A stretch of DNA of 64,000 nt from Burkholderiaceae bacterium (lineage in GTDB: Bacteria > Pseudomonadota > Gammaproteobacteria > Burkholderiales > Burkholderiaceae_C): contig JAIRVJ010000122.1 in assembly GCA_031253955.1 (NCBI GenBank), forward strand, positions 1-64,000, read 5' to 3'. The number at the start of each line of letters is the position of its first letter. The first letter of the stretch is position 1. The position numbers and the translations under genes were made by a program. Below, piece after piece: positions 22,753 through 30,939 of the stretch. The notes under the pieces were generated by a model. That model made no database searches and had not been told where the DNA came from. It saw only the letters and a program-made list of their open reading frames with translations.

Positions 22753-24792
22753 TCACGCGGTCAATGCCTCGGCTGGTTCGGCTTCGCCAGCGGCATCATC
22801 CAAAGAGCTGCCTTGTGCATCCGCCGCGGCATCTGTCGCCGCTTCCTGCGTATCTTCGCGCGCCGCATCGGTGCGGAACACGGCAGGCATCCAGCCGGCT
22901 TGTTGCGCCAGCCTTTGCGCCTGACCTGCCAGTTCGTCCTTTTTCAGTTTGGCTAGCCGGTTTACATGCTCCGGCGCGAATTCACCTGCTTCTTGCAGAA
23001 TGGTTGCTTTGGACACATGATTGAAATAACCCTCGGTGGTGGGTTGCCACCATGCGGCCATTTCCAGACCGACCGCTTGCGCCAGTGCCACGCCCGGCTG
23101 CTCGGTATACCGTGACACGGCGTGTGGCATCACCACGTCCACCGTCGATGCGGTGCAAATGGCCAGCAGCCGCACCAGTTCATCCTGGGATTTGGCCAGC
23201 AGCGCGGCAAACAACTCGGCGCTGTCCTGCGGCAGAGTCTGGCTGGCGGCTTGTTGCAACTCGCGCAACGCCATGGCGGCGGGCGATTCGGGCCAGTCTG
23301 GCGCCAAGTCTTGCAGTCCAGGCTTGACGGTCAGTTTCAGATTCAGCGGCATATCCCGGCTATAGACGGTATTTTGCAACACGGTTTGCACCATGCCATG
23401 CACCACGGCGGCCAGCGCCGCTTGCGGATGCCGGGCCAGCTCGATTTGCAGCGCGGCGGTGCGATGCACGCTCAAGCGTTGCGCCAGCCGGTCGGGCATG
23501 CGGGATACTTGATGTTGTCCGGCTTTTTGACCCTTCCCGCCGTCGGCGGTATCTCGACTGGCGCGCAGCGCCTTCGCACCAGCTTCGCGCAACAGGCCGC
23601 GATGAACAACTGCCTTGCCCTCGCGGTCGATGGTCACAATGGCTCCGGCGATGGCTTTTATGGCGTCGTTGTATGCGAGCAAACCATCTTCCAGAGCTTG
23701 CAACTGCTCGCCCAGGAGATCGACTTTTTGTTGCAGCGCAAGAGCCTTGTCTTTATCCCCGGCTTCCAAGGCGGCATCGACGGCCTCGGCCAGGGTGCGC
23801 ATCCGGGCCTGGAGTTTGCGAATGTGCACGGTCTCGCGCGGGGTCGGGCTGCGGCGTTCCATCGGAGCGCGCTGGAAGTTTTGCAGATCGGCGTGGGTGA
23901 TGGCAGGTAGCACCTCAACCCAGACCCAGCCCTCGCCGCGCACCGGTGCGGCCATATCTTCCAGCTTGTCTCGCGCCAGCCGCTCCAGCAGTGCGGCATC
24001 GCTGAAATAAACGCCCGTGTCCCCTTCGGCGAACAAATCGCGGCGCACGCTTCCACCTGCCGCCTCATAGGCCGGTTGCCCCACAAAGCGCGCCATCGGG
24101 TGCTGGTAGGCGTCGATCTCACGCTCGGTCAGGCGTTCCCGCAGCGCGAACGGACTGCGGTTATATGGCGGCGCATCGTAGTAGGCCGTTTCCTGGGCGG
24201 CATGGTCATCCACGATGGCCAGGGCCATCAACTGATCGAGCGTGGCTTGTCCGGCCCGATAGTCGGCCAACAGCCGCGGCGAAACATTGGCCAGCCTCAG
24301 GCGGCGCTGTACCACCAGCGGCGTGATGCCGAAATCGGCGGCAATGTCCTCGATGGAGCGTCCCTCGGCCACCAGCGCGGCAAAGGCTTCACACTGATCG
24401 GCGGGGTGCATCGCCTCGCGCTGTACGTTCTCGGTCAGACTGGCGGTGCGGGCCGTGCCATCGGCTACCGGCAGGCAGGGTACTTCCCAATCCTTGGCGA
24501 TACGGCGCTTTTGGGCCAGCAGCCTCAAAGCGAGCAGGCGCCGCTTGCCGGCCACCACTTCGTAGCTATCGCCGGCGGGCATCACGATGAGGTTTTGCAG
24601 CAAACCGACGCGCTCAATCGACGCGGCCAGTTCGGCCACGGACGTATGCGGGGTGGTTTTGCGCACATTGCGGCCTGAAGGCCGCAAGATCAATTGCGAA
24701 AGTGGAACCAAAAGAAGATTCTGGCCCAGATCGGCTGCCTCCAGCGCGGCAGCAGACAAGGCGCGCGCTTCGGTATGGTTGATGGCGTTCAC
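22753..24792 (-). CDS. parB: Large ParB/RepB-family partition protein
   Basis: 679 residues when started at GTG 24792 (AGGAG eight bases upstream); the tracked start is nine residues longer. The N-terminal ParB domain shows 'VPLSQLILRPSGRNVRKT', 'ELAASIERVGLLQNLIVMP', 'YEVVAGKRRLLALRLL' and 'CLPVADGTARTASLTENVQREAMHPADQCEAF', then an HTH (EDIAADFGITPLVVQRRLRLANV). About 450 further residues form the extended C-terminus found in large plasmid and ICE ParB proteins, ending in an Ala/Asp/Glu-rich tail. Together with ParA (25502) it should secure inheritance. Palindrome copy A lies directly upstream, between it and the RHH gene. Confidence 0.85.
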   Translation of the reverse strand: MNAINHTEARALSAAALEAADLGQNLLLVPLSQLILRPSGRNVRKTTPHTSVAELAASIERVGLLQNLIVMPAGDSYEVVAGKRRLLALRLLAQKRRIAKDWEVPCLPVADGTARTASLTENVQREAMHPADQCEAFAALVAEGRSIEDIAADFGITPLVVQRRLRLANVSPRLLADYRAGQATLDQLMALAIVDDHAAQETAYYDAPPYNRSPFALRERLTEREIDAYQHPMARFVGQPAYEAAGGSVRRDLFAEGDTGVYFSDAALLERLARDKLEDMAAPVRGEGWVWVEVLPAITHADLQNFQRAPMERRSPTPRETVHIRKLQARMRTLAEAVDAALEAGDKDKALALQQKVDLLGEQLQALEDGLLAYNDAIKAIAGAIVTIDREGKAVVHRGLLREAGAKALRASRDTADGGKGQKAGQHQVSRMPDRLAQRLSVHRTAALQIELARHPQAALAAVVHGMVQTVLQNTVYSRDMPLNLKLTVKPGLQDLAPDWPESPAAMALRELQQAASQTLPQDSAELFAALLAKSQDELVRLLAICTASTVDVVMPHAVSRYTEQPGVALAQAVGLEMAAWWQPTTEGYFNHVSKATILQEAGEFAPEHVNRLAKLKKDELAGQAQRLAQQAGWMPAVFRTDAAREDTQEAATDAAADAQGSSLDDAAGEAEPAEALTA

Positions 24793-24849
24793 AATGAGTT
24801 TCTCCTGATAAGACCGCACATCCGATTTCGTCCGTATTGCGGTCGATGG

Positions 24850-25060
24850 CGGGCCGCCACCCTTGGCGACCCTGCAACAGCAGCAGCAGCAAGCGCGGGG
24901 ATTGCAAGGGCGCAGCCGAAGCCGCAGCCGTGCCGAGCGCAGCGTAGGACACGGACCGGGTGATGGGGCGCACGAAGTGGCCTGCCGTGAGGACAGGCCC
25001 CTTGCAACCCCCGCGCTTGCTGCTACGCTGCGTGGAAGGGTTCCAAGAGGTGTGGGCGGT
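24850..25060 (-). repeat. Long palindromic repeat, copy A (candidate ssDNA promoter or structured RNA)
   Basis: One of six related ~210-bp elements, read towards the minus-strand gene that follows (parB). Arms around GCAAGCGCGGGGATTGCAAG pair with CTTGCAACCCCCGCGCTTGC; the inner stem reads CCGTG/CACGG. It uses TTGCAA where copies C to F use TTGACA/TGTCAA, with both arms changed together. No gene is present in 24793-25223 apart from this element. Confidence 0.75.
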
Positions 25061-25140
25061 CTGCCACGCCGCTTTTAATCTTATTTGGACATTCTTTTGA
25101 TGGGCCGGGCGAAAGCCGTCCATCGATCAGGCACAGGTTG

Positions 25141-25212
25141 CTGGTCTTGACCAGGAAGGCCATGTTTTTCATCTTCCTGAAAGGTACAAAGAATCGTTTT
25201 TGAAGATTCTTT
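25141..25212. promoter_or_regulatory. Two short inverted repeats downstream of the RHH gene
   Basis: CTGGTCTTGACCAG (25141-25154) and AAAGAATC...GATTCTTT (25188-25212) lie just after the RHH stop. Either could be the weak terminator of the parA-RHH pair or an operator for it; there is no T-run on the minus strand. Confidence 0.3.
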
Positions 25213-25223
25213 GGATATTCTGT

Positions 25224-25496
25224 TTACTGTCTGAAAAGATCACCCTCAAGGGCGCGGAAGATCGCCATGTTGATGATGGCCGCGCGGGCCTGGCCGGTGC
25301 GCCTGGCCGCTTCATCGACCCCGCGCAACAGTTCTGGCGCGATGGTTAAGGTGATCTGCCGTTTGTGGCCCTTGGCGATGCCCTTGTCGTAAGTGCCGGC
25401 TGCCGCATGGCGCCCGGGCCAGCCGTCCGGCGCGCCCTGGATGAACGCATCTTGCGCCTCGGCGGGCGTTAGGGTGGGTTTACGCTGAATGACCAT
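25224..25496 (-). CDS. Ribbon-helix-helix protein of the partition locus
   Basis: 90 residues. The C-terminal half (KGHKRQITLTIAPELLRGVDEAARRTGQARAAIINMAIFRAL) matches the beta-alpha-alpha pattern of Arc/CopG ribbon-helix-helix proteins, with the strand residues at about 45-51. It lies five bases downstream of parA and probably autoregulates the operon or binds a centromere, like ParR/omega-type partners. The N-terminus (PTLTPAEAQDAFIQGAPDGWPGR) is an extension. Confidence 0.7.
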   Translation of the reverse strand: MVIQRKPTLTPAEAQDAFIQGAPDGWPGRHAAAGTYDKGIAKGHKRQITLTIAPELLRGVDEAARRTGQARAAIINMAIFRALEGDLFRQ

Positions 25497-25501
25497 CTCG
25501 T

Positions 25502-26170
25502 TTACTCCTGTTTGACGATTGTCTGGATATTAAAAAGCGATGCAATCAGGTGTTCCATCTCGGCCACGGCCTTGGGGTCGTGCGGGAGCAGCTCGGACAC
25601 CGCCAGACCCGCGCCCCCCGCGTTGCTGAACGCCTTGCGGCGGCGGATTGGCGTGGGCAGGTACTCGAACTGGGGAACTGCGGCCACGGCGGCGGCAGCG
25701 TCGGCGTTGTCGCTCGAATGTCCGCCGGGATCGGCCTGGTTGAGGATGGCAAAACAGCGCAAGCCGTCGCGCGTGCTGCGCGCTTCATCCACCAGCGCCG
25801 CCATGTCGTCGAGCGCCCAAACGTCATAGGAGCGTGGAGCAAACGGCACCAGGAGCACGTCCGACAAAATCAGCGCCGCCCGCAGGGCTGTACTGTCGCG
25901 CCCGCCCGCGTCGATGATGATTTCCTGCCATTTGCCGCGCTGCTGGCGCACCTGGCCGCGCAGGGCGGGGCCGTCCGGGTACTGCGCGCACGCAATCCCT
26001 GGCTGGCGCCCGTTCTCGGCCCGTGCCGCGATGGCCGCTGCCGCCGTGCCCTGGCGGTCGCCATCGATCAGCCAAACATCCCGCCCGGCCAGAGCGCGGG
26101 CGATAGCGATCTGGACGGCCAGGATGGTCTTGCCCACGCCGCCTTTGGTGTTGCCTACCGTGATAATCAT
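25502..26170 (-). CDS. parA: ParA-family partition ATPase
   Basis: 222 residues from ATG 26170; the tracked start (26302) would overlap the upstream gene and add a basic, unlikely head. It begins with the deviant Walker A 'MIITVGNTKGGVGKTILAVQIA', then 'DVWLIDGDRQGTAAAA' and 'IIIDAGGRDSTALRAALILSDVLLVPFAPRSYDVWALDDM'. A short ParA without an N-terminal HTH (type Ib/MipZ-like), so operon control must come from another protein, probably the RHH product. An inverted repeat GGATATT-AAAAC-AATATCC lies 19-37 bases upstream of the start. Confidence 0.88.
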   Translation of the reverse strand: MIITVGNTKGGVGKTILAVQIAIARALAGRDVWLIDGDRQGTAAAAIAARAENGRQPGIACAQYPDGPALRGQVRQQRGKWQEIIIDAGGRDSTALRAALILSDVLLVPFAPRSYDVWALDDMAALVDEARSTRDGLRCFAILNQADPGGHSSDNADAAAAVAAVPQFEYLPTPIRRRKAFSNAGGAGLAVSELLPHDPKAVAEMEHLIASLFNIQTIVKQE

Positions 26171-26188
26171 ATCTAATTCCAATCCTTT

Positions 26189-26207
26189 GGATATTAAAAC
26201 AATATCC
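26189..26207 (-). promoter_or_regulatory. GGATATT inverted repeat upstream of parA
   Basis: Perfect 7-bp arms around AAAAC just before parA. The same GGATATT occurs singly at 25213 and 25524, flanking the RHH gene. Candidate operator or partition site for the RHH protein. Confidence 0.4.
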
Positions 26208-26216
26208 AGTAAAGTG

Positions 26217-27158
26217 TTAATGAATCGTCTTGGAATAGTTATCCGTGACGGCGTCTTTATTCTCGCCGGTGTTCGCCTCGGCGGTGAACGCGCTGACTGC
26301 ATCGTGCAAGACGGTTAGGGCTTCCAGCACGCACAGCCGCCCGCGCACGCGCACCAGTTGACCGCGAAGGTCGCTGCGTTCCAGGTTGCCGGCATCGTAG
26401 GCGGCAAGCAGTTGTGAGTAGTTGTAGGCCGCGCCGCGCCAAAGCCCGGCTGGTGTGATGGTCCATGCGTCAGCTTGCATCAGTGGCTGGCCAAGTGTTA
26501 TGGCCGTCACGGTGTATTCCCGTCCGCCGTGGGCGAAGGTGGGCACATCCGCGATGCCGTCGCGTGCCTCGGACAGGTGTGTCATACAGCAAGCATGGCG
26601 CCAAATGGCGTAAGGTAAAGCTATGCCGGGACGGTTGTCGCGGTAGCTTTCTTGCACAGCCACGGTGCGTACCGGAGCATAGTTGGCGTGCCTCTCACGG
26701 CAAGAGGGCCAGTGGCGCAATTCCAGCGTACCCACGTTGGGAACGTAAAAAGCTGCTATGTCGACGATGCAATTGTGGTGCGTTCGGATTTCCACGCCTG
26801 CAAGATCGTGCTGCCGGGCCAAGGTCATCAACCGTGAAATTTCCGGGCCGGACAGCACGGTCTCGCTGAGGGTGGCGCACAGATTCCGGTAGGGAAAGGG
26901 CTGATCCTCGGCCACGGGCCGTTTCCGTTCGGCTAGCTGTTGCATTTGCGTTCCCAGTCTGATCCTGAAAGCTTCCAAAGCCCACGAGAACGGCTCTCGC
27001 ACGGCTTCGGGCACGTCCGGCAAGGCTGCTTGCGCCCTGGACAGCGCCGCGCGCAGTTGCGGCAAGGTCAATTCCGGTTCGCGCCATCGGCCCGGCAGGT
27101 TCACGCACGCCTGCCCGTGGCTGGCGGCGTCGGCAAAAAGGTCAAGCTGGCCGTTCAT
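26217..27158 (-). CDS. Unknown conserved-looking plasmid protein
   Basis: 313 residues. 'MNGQLDLFADAASHGQACV' begins like several plasmid and ICE proteins of unknown role; a Cys/His-containing middle (HHNCIVDIAAFYVPNVGTLELRHWPSCRERHANY, IWRHACCMTHLSEARDG) could bind metal. The C-terminus is helical. Its ATG overlaps the stop of the upstream gene as ATGA, and its stop lies 46 bases before parA. Function unknown. Confidence 0.6.
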   Translation of the reverse strand: MNGQLDLFADAASHGQACVNLPGRWREPELTLPQLRAALSRAQAALPDVPEAVREPFSWALEAFRIRLGTQMQQLAERKRPVAEDQPFPYRNLCATLSETVLSGPEISRLMTLARQHDLAGVEIRTHHNCIVDIAAFYVPNVGTLELRHWPSCRERHANYAPVRTVAVQESYRDNRPGIALPYAIWRHACCMTHLSEARDGIADVPTFAHGGREYTVTAITLGQPLMQADAWTITPAGLWRGAAYNYSQLLAAYDAGNLERSDLRGQLVRVRGRLCVLEALTVLHDAVSAFTAEANTGENKDAVTDNYSKTIH

Positions 27159-27406
27159 GTGGCTTTCTCCCCGATGTGAGATACGGTTGCCGGGCCGCTG
27201 GTGGAATCAGTCATTGCCACCAAGTCATGGGTGAACCTGTGGAATACCAGAAATTTACCGTTTTGACAAAAACCGAAAAGCTCGCCGTCTATATGCGCCG
27301 CTATGACATTTGAATTTTTGTCATCATACGCAAATGTGGCGATACGCCCGTCGCGTGTCAGCGCCGGTTGACCCGCTTTGAATTCAGCCAGGTTGAATGG
27401 TTTCAT
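27155..27406 (-). CDS. Small unknown protein
   Basis: 83 residues from ATG 27406 (AAGGAAATTCATT upstream); the tracked start is upstream of the site. 'FNLAEFKAGQPALTRDGRIATFAYDDKNSNVIAAHIDGELFGF' suggests a compact beta-rich protein of the kind often seen in phage and plasmid leading regions. Coupled to the downstream gene. Confidence 0.6.
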   Translation of the reverse strand: MKPFNLAEFKAGQPALTRDGRIATFAYDDKNSNVIAAHIDGELFGFCQNGKFLVFHRFTHDLVAMTDSTSGPATVSHIGEKAT

Positions 27407-27434
27407 AATGAATTTCCTTGCATGGATTTGATAG

Positions 27435-27677
27435 CTACTCGAACAGGGCATCGTCGATTTCGACGGTGGTCATGGCCCGTTTTACCGTCAGTCCGATATT
27501 CTTTTCCGCAAAAAAGTCCTTTGCATAAAAGGCTTCTTCGTTCTCGAAGGTGTATTCAATACCGTCGTTGCCTTCACCGGAAAGAACAATAGGATCGGAA
27601 ACCTCGTTTGCGGCGGCGATGCTCACGACCGTTCCGTCCTGGTCGTAGAGAGCGTAAACAATCAGATCGATTCGCAT
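27435..27677 (-). CDS. Small acidic unknown protein
   Basis: 80 residues from ATG 27677 (MRIDLIVYALYDQDGTVVSIAAANEVSDPIVLSGEGND...). Acidic, with no recognised motif. Strong acidity would suit a DNA mimic, but that is only a guess. The ribosome site is weak (AAAGAAAAAC). Confidence 0.5.
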   Translation of the reverse strand: MRIDLIVYALYDQDGTVVSIAAANEVSDPIVLSGEGNDGIEYTFENEEAFYAKDFFAEKNIGLTVKRAMTTVEIDDALFE

Positions 27678-27705
27678 GATGTTTTTCTTTGCGGGTTGTG
27701 CCGTC

Positions 27706-28005
27706 TCATGACAGAAAAAACAGGGCTTCATCCCTGGAACGGCCTTCGCGGTGCTCTATTTCCGAGTAGTTGGGCCGCTCGAAGCCTTTGCGGTCGATGG
27801 CGCAAAGCATCCGGTCTTCTTTCTTGTAAAGGATCCTGCCGATCATCTCGTGTCGCAGCGACCCGTTGTCGGCCCGTACTTCAACCATGTCGCCTTGACT
27901 GATTTCATTGTCGAGTTCTTGCAAATCGGTGATCTCCAGGCCCAATTCGCCGGTGCTTACCAGCTCACCGTGCTGCCACCTTTTCAATTCCGTATATCGA
28001 ATCAT
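27706..28005 (-). CDS. Unknown protein directly behind palindrome copy B
   Basis: 99 residues from ATG 28005 (GGAGCATCAC upstream). 'MIRYTELKRWQHGELVSTGELGLEITDLQELDNEISQGDMVEVRADNG' looks like a small beta-rich domain. It is the first gene after copy B and probably begins an operon running down to parA. Confidence 0.55.
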   Translation of the reverse strand: MIRYTELKRWQHGELVSTGELGLEITDLQELDNEISQGDMVEVRADNGSLRHEMIGRILYKKEDRMLCAIDRKGFERPNYSEIEHREGRSRDEALFFLS

Positions 28006-28029
28006 GTGATGCTCCGTTGCGGTTGCTTG

Positions 28030-28240
28030 CGGGCCGCCGCCTTGGCGACCCTGCAACAGACAGCGGCAGCAAGCGCGGCAATTGCAAGGGCGCAGCCGAA
28101 GCCGCAGCCCTGCCGAGCGCAGCGCAGGACAGGGACCGGGTGATGGGGCGCGCGAAGCGGCCTGCCGCAGGACAGGCCCCTTGCAATTGCCGCGCGTGCT
28201 GCCAAGCTGCCAGCAGGGTTGACAAGGTTATTGGCGGCCC
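28030..28240 (-). repeat. Long palindromic repeat, copy B
   Basis: Second copy of the ~210-bp element, 25 bases upstream of the gene at 28005. Outer arms GGGCCGCCGCCTTGG / TTGGCGGCCC, middle arms GCGCGGCAATTGCAAGG / CCTTGCAATTGCCGCGC (perfect), inner stem CCCTG/CAGGG. Together with 28241-28321, which shows nothing else, it accounts for the gene-free stretch 28006-28321. Confidence 0.78.
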
Positions 28241-28321
28241 GGCCACCGCAATGGAGCAGGTCAGCGCCATTCAGTTTGTTGTTTCATTTCAATTCGCCGC
28301 AAGGCAAGGGCGCCATCGTTG

Positions 28322-28855
28322 TCAATTCCAACGATAAATTAGACTTTCTGTCGAGACTGAACAGCGTTGCGCTGGACTCGGTATGACGTGAAAGCCCGGA
28401 AATGGCCCGTTGCCGTCAAAGGCGACTTTGCCTTCAACGAGCAATTCAAGCGCCATCTGCTTATCGGCTTCGTGCAGCCGCAGCCGATAAAAACGCGCCG
28501 CTGGGTACGAGCACCGGCCGATGGCCTCTAGTGCTTCATCTATGTTGGCGAACAACCTGAATGCCTCGCCAATGGTCGATTGCCCATCCAACCCGTTTGA
28601 CCAAAGCATCCCTCTGTCGGGCGTCAGGAACCGCCACACTGGATCATCCGTGGCCGATTGAACCGCGACGGCCAGTTTCCCATCATCCTTAGATGACGCC
28701 TGCAAATCAGATTGGAGCCTCTGCCAGGCTTTGGGAACGTTGGCCGGATTGAATGCAGGGGGTAGAGACATCGGGATCACTACGCTAACTGATCCAACCC
28801 AATGTTGTTTGGCAGTTTTGCGAAGCGATGGAATTTTCTGATTTTCGGTTTTCAT
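28322..28855 (-). CDS. Unknown plasmid protein
   Basis: 177 residues from ATG 28855, overlapping the end of the upstream gene; ATG 28771 is possible but has no ribosome site either. 'PAARFYRLRLHEADKQMALELLVEGKVAF' resembles 'WARFYPPRHASNCVRLFHESV' in the protein at 31588, hinting at a shared family. No known motif. Confidence 0.5.
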   Translation of the reverse strand: MKTENQKIPSLRKTAKQHWVGSVSVVIPMSLPPAFNPANVPKAWQRLQSDLQASSKDDGKLAVAVQSATDDPVWRFLTPDRGMLWSNGLDGQSTIGEAFRLFANIDEALEAIGRCSYPAARFYRLRLHEADKQMALELLVEGKVAFDGNGPFPGFHVIPSPAQRCSVSTESLIYRWN

Positions 28856-29135
28856 GGTCTAAATCAGTGTTGGAAGTCACAATCGTCGCCGGGGTGGTTT
28901 TTACAACTACTTCCCAGGCTGGTTTGTCATTGCCAAGTTTCCATCCGCACTTTTCGATTTGGACTTCATGGGCAGGAAATTTTTTGCAGTATTCAGACTG
29001 TGCGATCTTGGCGGAGACCTCGGAAAGTCCCTGAAAGCGCCTTCCGCTCCAGCGCCTGACGATCTCACCCGTGGGGTTGTGATTGCGTGGTCTGGCGGCT
29101 GCTTTTGCTGAATCAGGTTTGTTCAAACTTTCCAT
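28785..29135 (-). CDS. Unknown basic protein
   Basis: 116 residues from ATG 29135. It begins MESLNKPDSAKAAARPRNHNP and shares its start context (AAAATCATCATGGAAAGT) with the gene at 30853 (MESPNK), suggesting duplicated initiation regions. Mid-part 'YCKKFPAHEVQIEKCGWKLGNDKPAWEVVVKTTPATIV' looks like a small alpha/beta fold. Unknown. Confidence 0.5.
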   Translation of the reverse strand: MESLNKPDSAKAAARPRNHNPTGEIVRRWSGRRFQGLSEVSAKIAQSEYCKKFPAHEVQIEKCGWKLGNDKPAWEVVVKTTPATIVTSNTDLDHENRKSENSIASQNCQTTLGWIS

Positions 29136-29421
29136 GATGATTTTCTTTTGTTTCGATGGGACAGAATTCATCTACGCTATAACGCGGCGTGTTGTCATAA
29201 CCGTAGTAGGTATAGCAGGCATGAGAATAAATGCCGCCTCCTTTATTGTGGAGCGGAATATTACGCCGGTTTTGCAGGGCGCGGTAACACAAACAGTGCT
29301 GGCGCCGCTCGCATGTCAATGTGCTGCCCTCAAAAACATTGGTGCCGTGGCAATAGCTGTAAAGGGCTGGCAATGGCGGGAGTTGTTCGTCGGGAACAAT
29401 TTTTTTGTTCAAAGTGTTCAT
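29113..29421 (-). CDS. Cys/Tyr-rich unknown protein
   Basis: 102 residues from ATG 29421 (AAGGACTGAAACC upstream). Several cysteines (YSYCHGTNVF, TLTCERRQHCLCY, SHACYTYYGYD) could bind zinc. It overlaps the next gene by 23 bases and follows the HD gene by five. Unknown. Confidence 0.5.
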   Translation of the reverse strand: MNTLNKKIVPDEQLPPLPALYSYCHGTNVFEGSTLTCERRQHCLCYRALQNRRNIPLHNKGGGIYSHACYTYYGYDNTPRYSVDEFCPIETKENHHGKFEQT

Positions 29422-29425
29422 GGTT

Positions 29426-30055
29426 TCAGTCCTTGGCTGGTGTAAACAGTTGCGTTTGTTCTTGCAATATGTGGTAATGAACAATATAGGACTCCATCCA
29501 GTCCCGCCACGATTGTTTTTCGCGCCAGTCTTCGTTCAGATCGGCATCGGCATATGGAGCGATTGACGCGCCCGGCGCATCCAGCGCCGGCCACGGATCG
29601 TGGTTGTCCAGCCCCCACAGCAGCAAGTCGCGCCGCTCCGTGGCCAGCGCGATCAGGTCGATCTGCTTGATGACGGCGCGATGCGCGGAAAACACCGCGG
29701 TCAGGCCCAGGTATTGCCGCAGGTGCAGGGCGTGTGGGGATTCGAGGCTGGCCCATACGTCCCCCAGCGCGAGCTTGACCGGGGTGGACACGTCGCCCAG
29801 CCAGGCTTCATGCAGATCGTGGGTCAGACACGCCAGTTGCACCAGCGGCGGCAAATCGCGCGCCTTGGCGATTTCGGCGCATAGCAATTGATGCTCGGCC
29901 ACGCTGTAAGGCCGCCGGGCGTGGCCCGTAAAACGCACGATCTGCGCGCAAGCACGCGCCATGACCGGTAACGACGGCTGATTCATTGCAGCGTTCGGAC
30001 CGGTCAGGTCGTAACGCTTGCCATTGGCGTCCACGATCCAGAGTTCGCCGTTCAT
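29426..30055 (-). CDS. HD-domain phosphohydrolase (YfbR-like)
   Basis: 209 residues from ATG 30055 (GGAGC upstream). HD fold: 'QIVRFTGHARRPYSVAEHQLLCAEIA' supplies the first histidine, 'ACLTHDLHEAWLGDVSTPVK' the HD pair and following Glu, and 'IKQIDLIALATERRDLLLWG' the distal Asp, as in YfbR-type 5'-deoxynucleotidases. It would remove phosphate from (deoxy)nucleotides. On a mobile element it might shift nucleotide pools or destroy a nucleotide signal used in immunity; that is inference. It lies in a run of small leading-region-type genes. Confidence 0.75.
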   Translation of the reverse strand: MNGELWIVDANGKRYDLTGPNAAMNQPSLPVMARACAQIVRFTGHARRPYSVAEHQLLCAEIAKARDLPPLVQLACLTHDLHEAWLGDVSTPVKLALGDVWASLESPHALHLRQYLGLTAVFSAHRAVIKQIDLIALATERRDLLLWGLDNHDPWPALDAPGASIAPYADADLNEDWREKQSWRDWMESYIVHYHILQEQTQLFTPAKD

Positions 30056-30118
30056 GCTGATAGCTCCGGGGTTGTATGGAAAGAACAATTCATGAAATTG
30101 ACAGCAGCGCAAGATGCA

Positions 30119-30490
30119 TCATTGCCCAAGATGGTTTGCCAGCACCATGTTGGAGAAAGCATTCGCACTTTTCTCCAGTAACCATCCAAGCGAACCTAGC
30201 AGCCCTACTTTTTTCAGGGCAACTCGGGTTTCGTCGGTCAGCGGGATAACACTAACCGGCTTATGCCAGTCAGGGCTGTTAGCGTCCAAAAAATACGCCT
30301 TTCCATCCGAAGTGTGGAAGCTCGTGGCGTTGTCCGGTATTTGCTTGCCAAAAATGCTTGCAAGACATTCTTGGTTAGTCATCCCGTTGCGGAACATGTA
30401 GTTGAGCTTTAGTTGCTCAGTTGCTCCTAGTTTGTCAAAGGTGGCTTCTGACATGGAAGCCTTATCAGTTTCCGTTAATAGGGTGTTCAT
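30119..30490 (-). CDS. Unknown protein
   Basis: 123 residues, AAGGAACCAAA before the ATG. 'FDKLGATEQLKLNYMFRNGMTNQECLASIFG' could be a helical DNA-binding segment. Ends in a helical tail. No family recognised; nearly adjacent genes on both sides suggest an operon. Confidence 0.55.
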   Translation of the reverse strand: MNTLLTETDKASMSEATFDKLGATEQLKLNYMFRNGMTNQECLASIFGKQIPDNATSFHTSDGKAYFLDANSPDWHKPVSVIPLTDETRVALKKVGLLGSLGWLLEKSANAFSNMVLANHLGQ

Positions 30491-30553
30491 TTTGGTTCCT
30501 TCTTAAAGTCCTTGGTCGGTGATGGGTGAATTGAAATACTTGGGTGTTGCGGT

Positions 30554-30853
30554 TTATGGGCGTTCGCTTGGTTGTTGTCTGGCTGAAAGCGCACCAGGCA
30601 GAGCGTGCAAAACGGCGCTGGCAAGGTTTTCGTCATTGAAAGTATGAAGGCGTGTTTTTTGTCGTGGCTCAATCGAGTAGGAACTGTACCGCCGGTAAAC
30701 CGCTTCAAGAAGGATTTCGTCAGGAGACATTGTTTTCCAACTGGTGCGAAATTCCAGGGCAGTCAGTCTGTCAGGATGGCCGATCTTTTGTTTGAAAACT
30801 GAAATCACGCAGGCCAGCGCGTCGGCGAAGGCGGTTTTATTCGGACTTTCCAT
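30554..30853 (-). CDS. Unknown protein (MESPNK start)
   Basis: 99 residues from ATG 30853 (AAAGGAAATCGTC upstream); the tracked start is 30 codons too early. 'ALACVISVFKQKIGHPDRLTALEFRTSWKTMSPDEILLEAVYRRY' is helical. The first residues and the upstream site mirror the gene at 29135. Unknown. Confidence 0.5.
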   Translation of the reverse strand: MESPNKTAFADALACVISVFKQKIGHPDRLTALEFRTSWKTMSPDEILLEAVYRRYSSYSIEPRQKTRLHTFNDENLASAVLHALPGALSARQQPSERP

Positions 30854-30939
30854 GACGATTTCCTTTCGTTTTAATGGTATGAAGGGTTGTCTGACAGCCG
30901 TGCAAGATGGAGTTTTCACGGCGAGTCTTCTTTCCGGTT

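Noticed and set aside
24904-25078. Open frames such as SRSRAERSVGHGPGDGA and RGLSCGRPLRAPHHPV repeated in all six palindromes
   Set aside because: They arise from the structured repeat itself, appear in several frames on both strands, and start or stop at different places in each copy; treated as non-coding.
30487-30708. 73-aa minus-strand ORF (MKRFTGGTVPTRLS...)
   Set aside because: Overlaps the better-supported gene at 30554-30853 in another frame and has no ribosome site.
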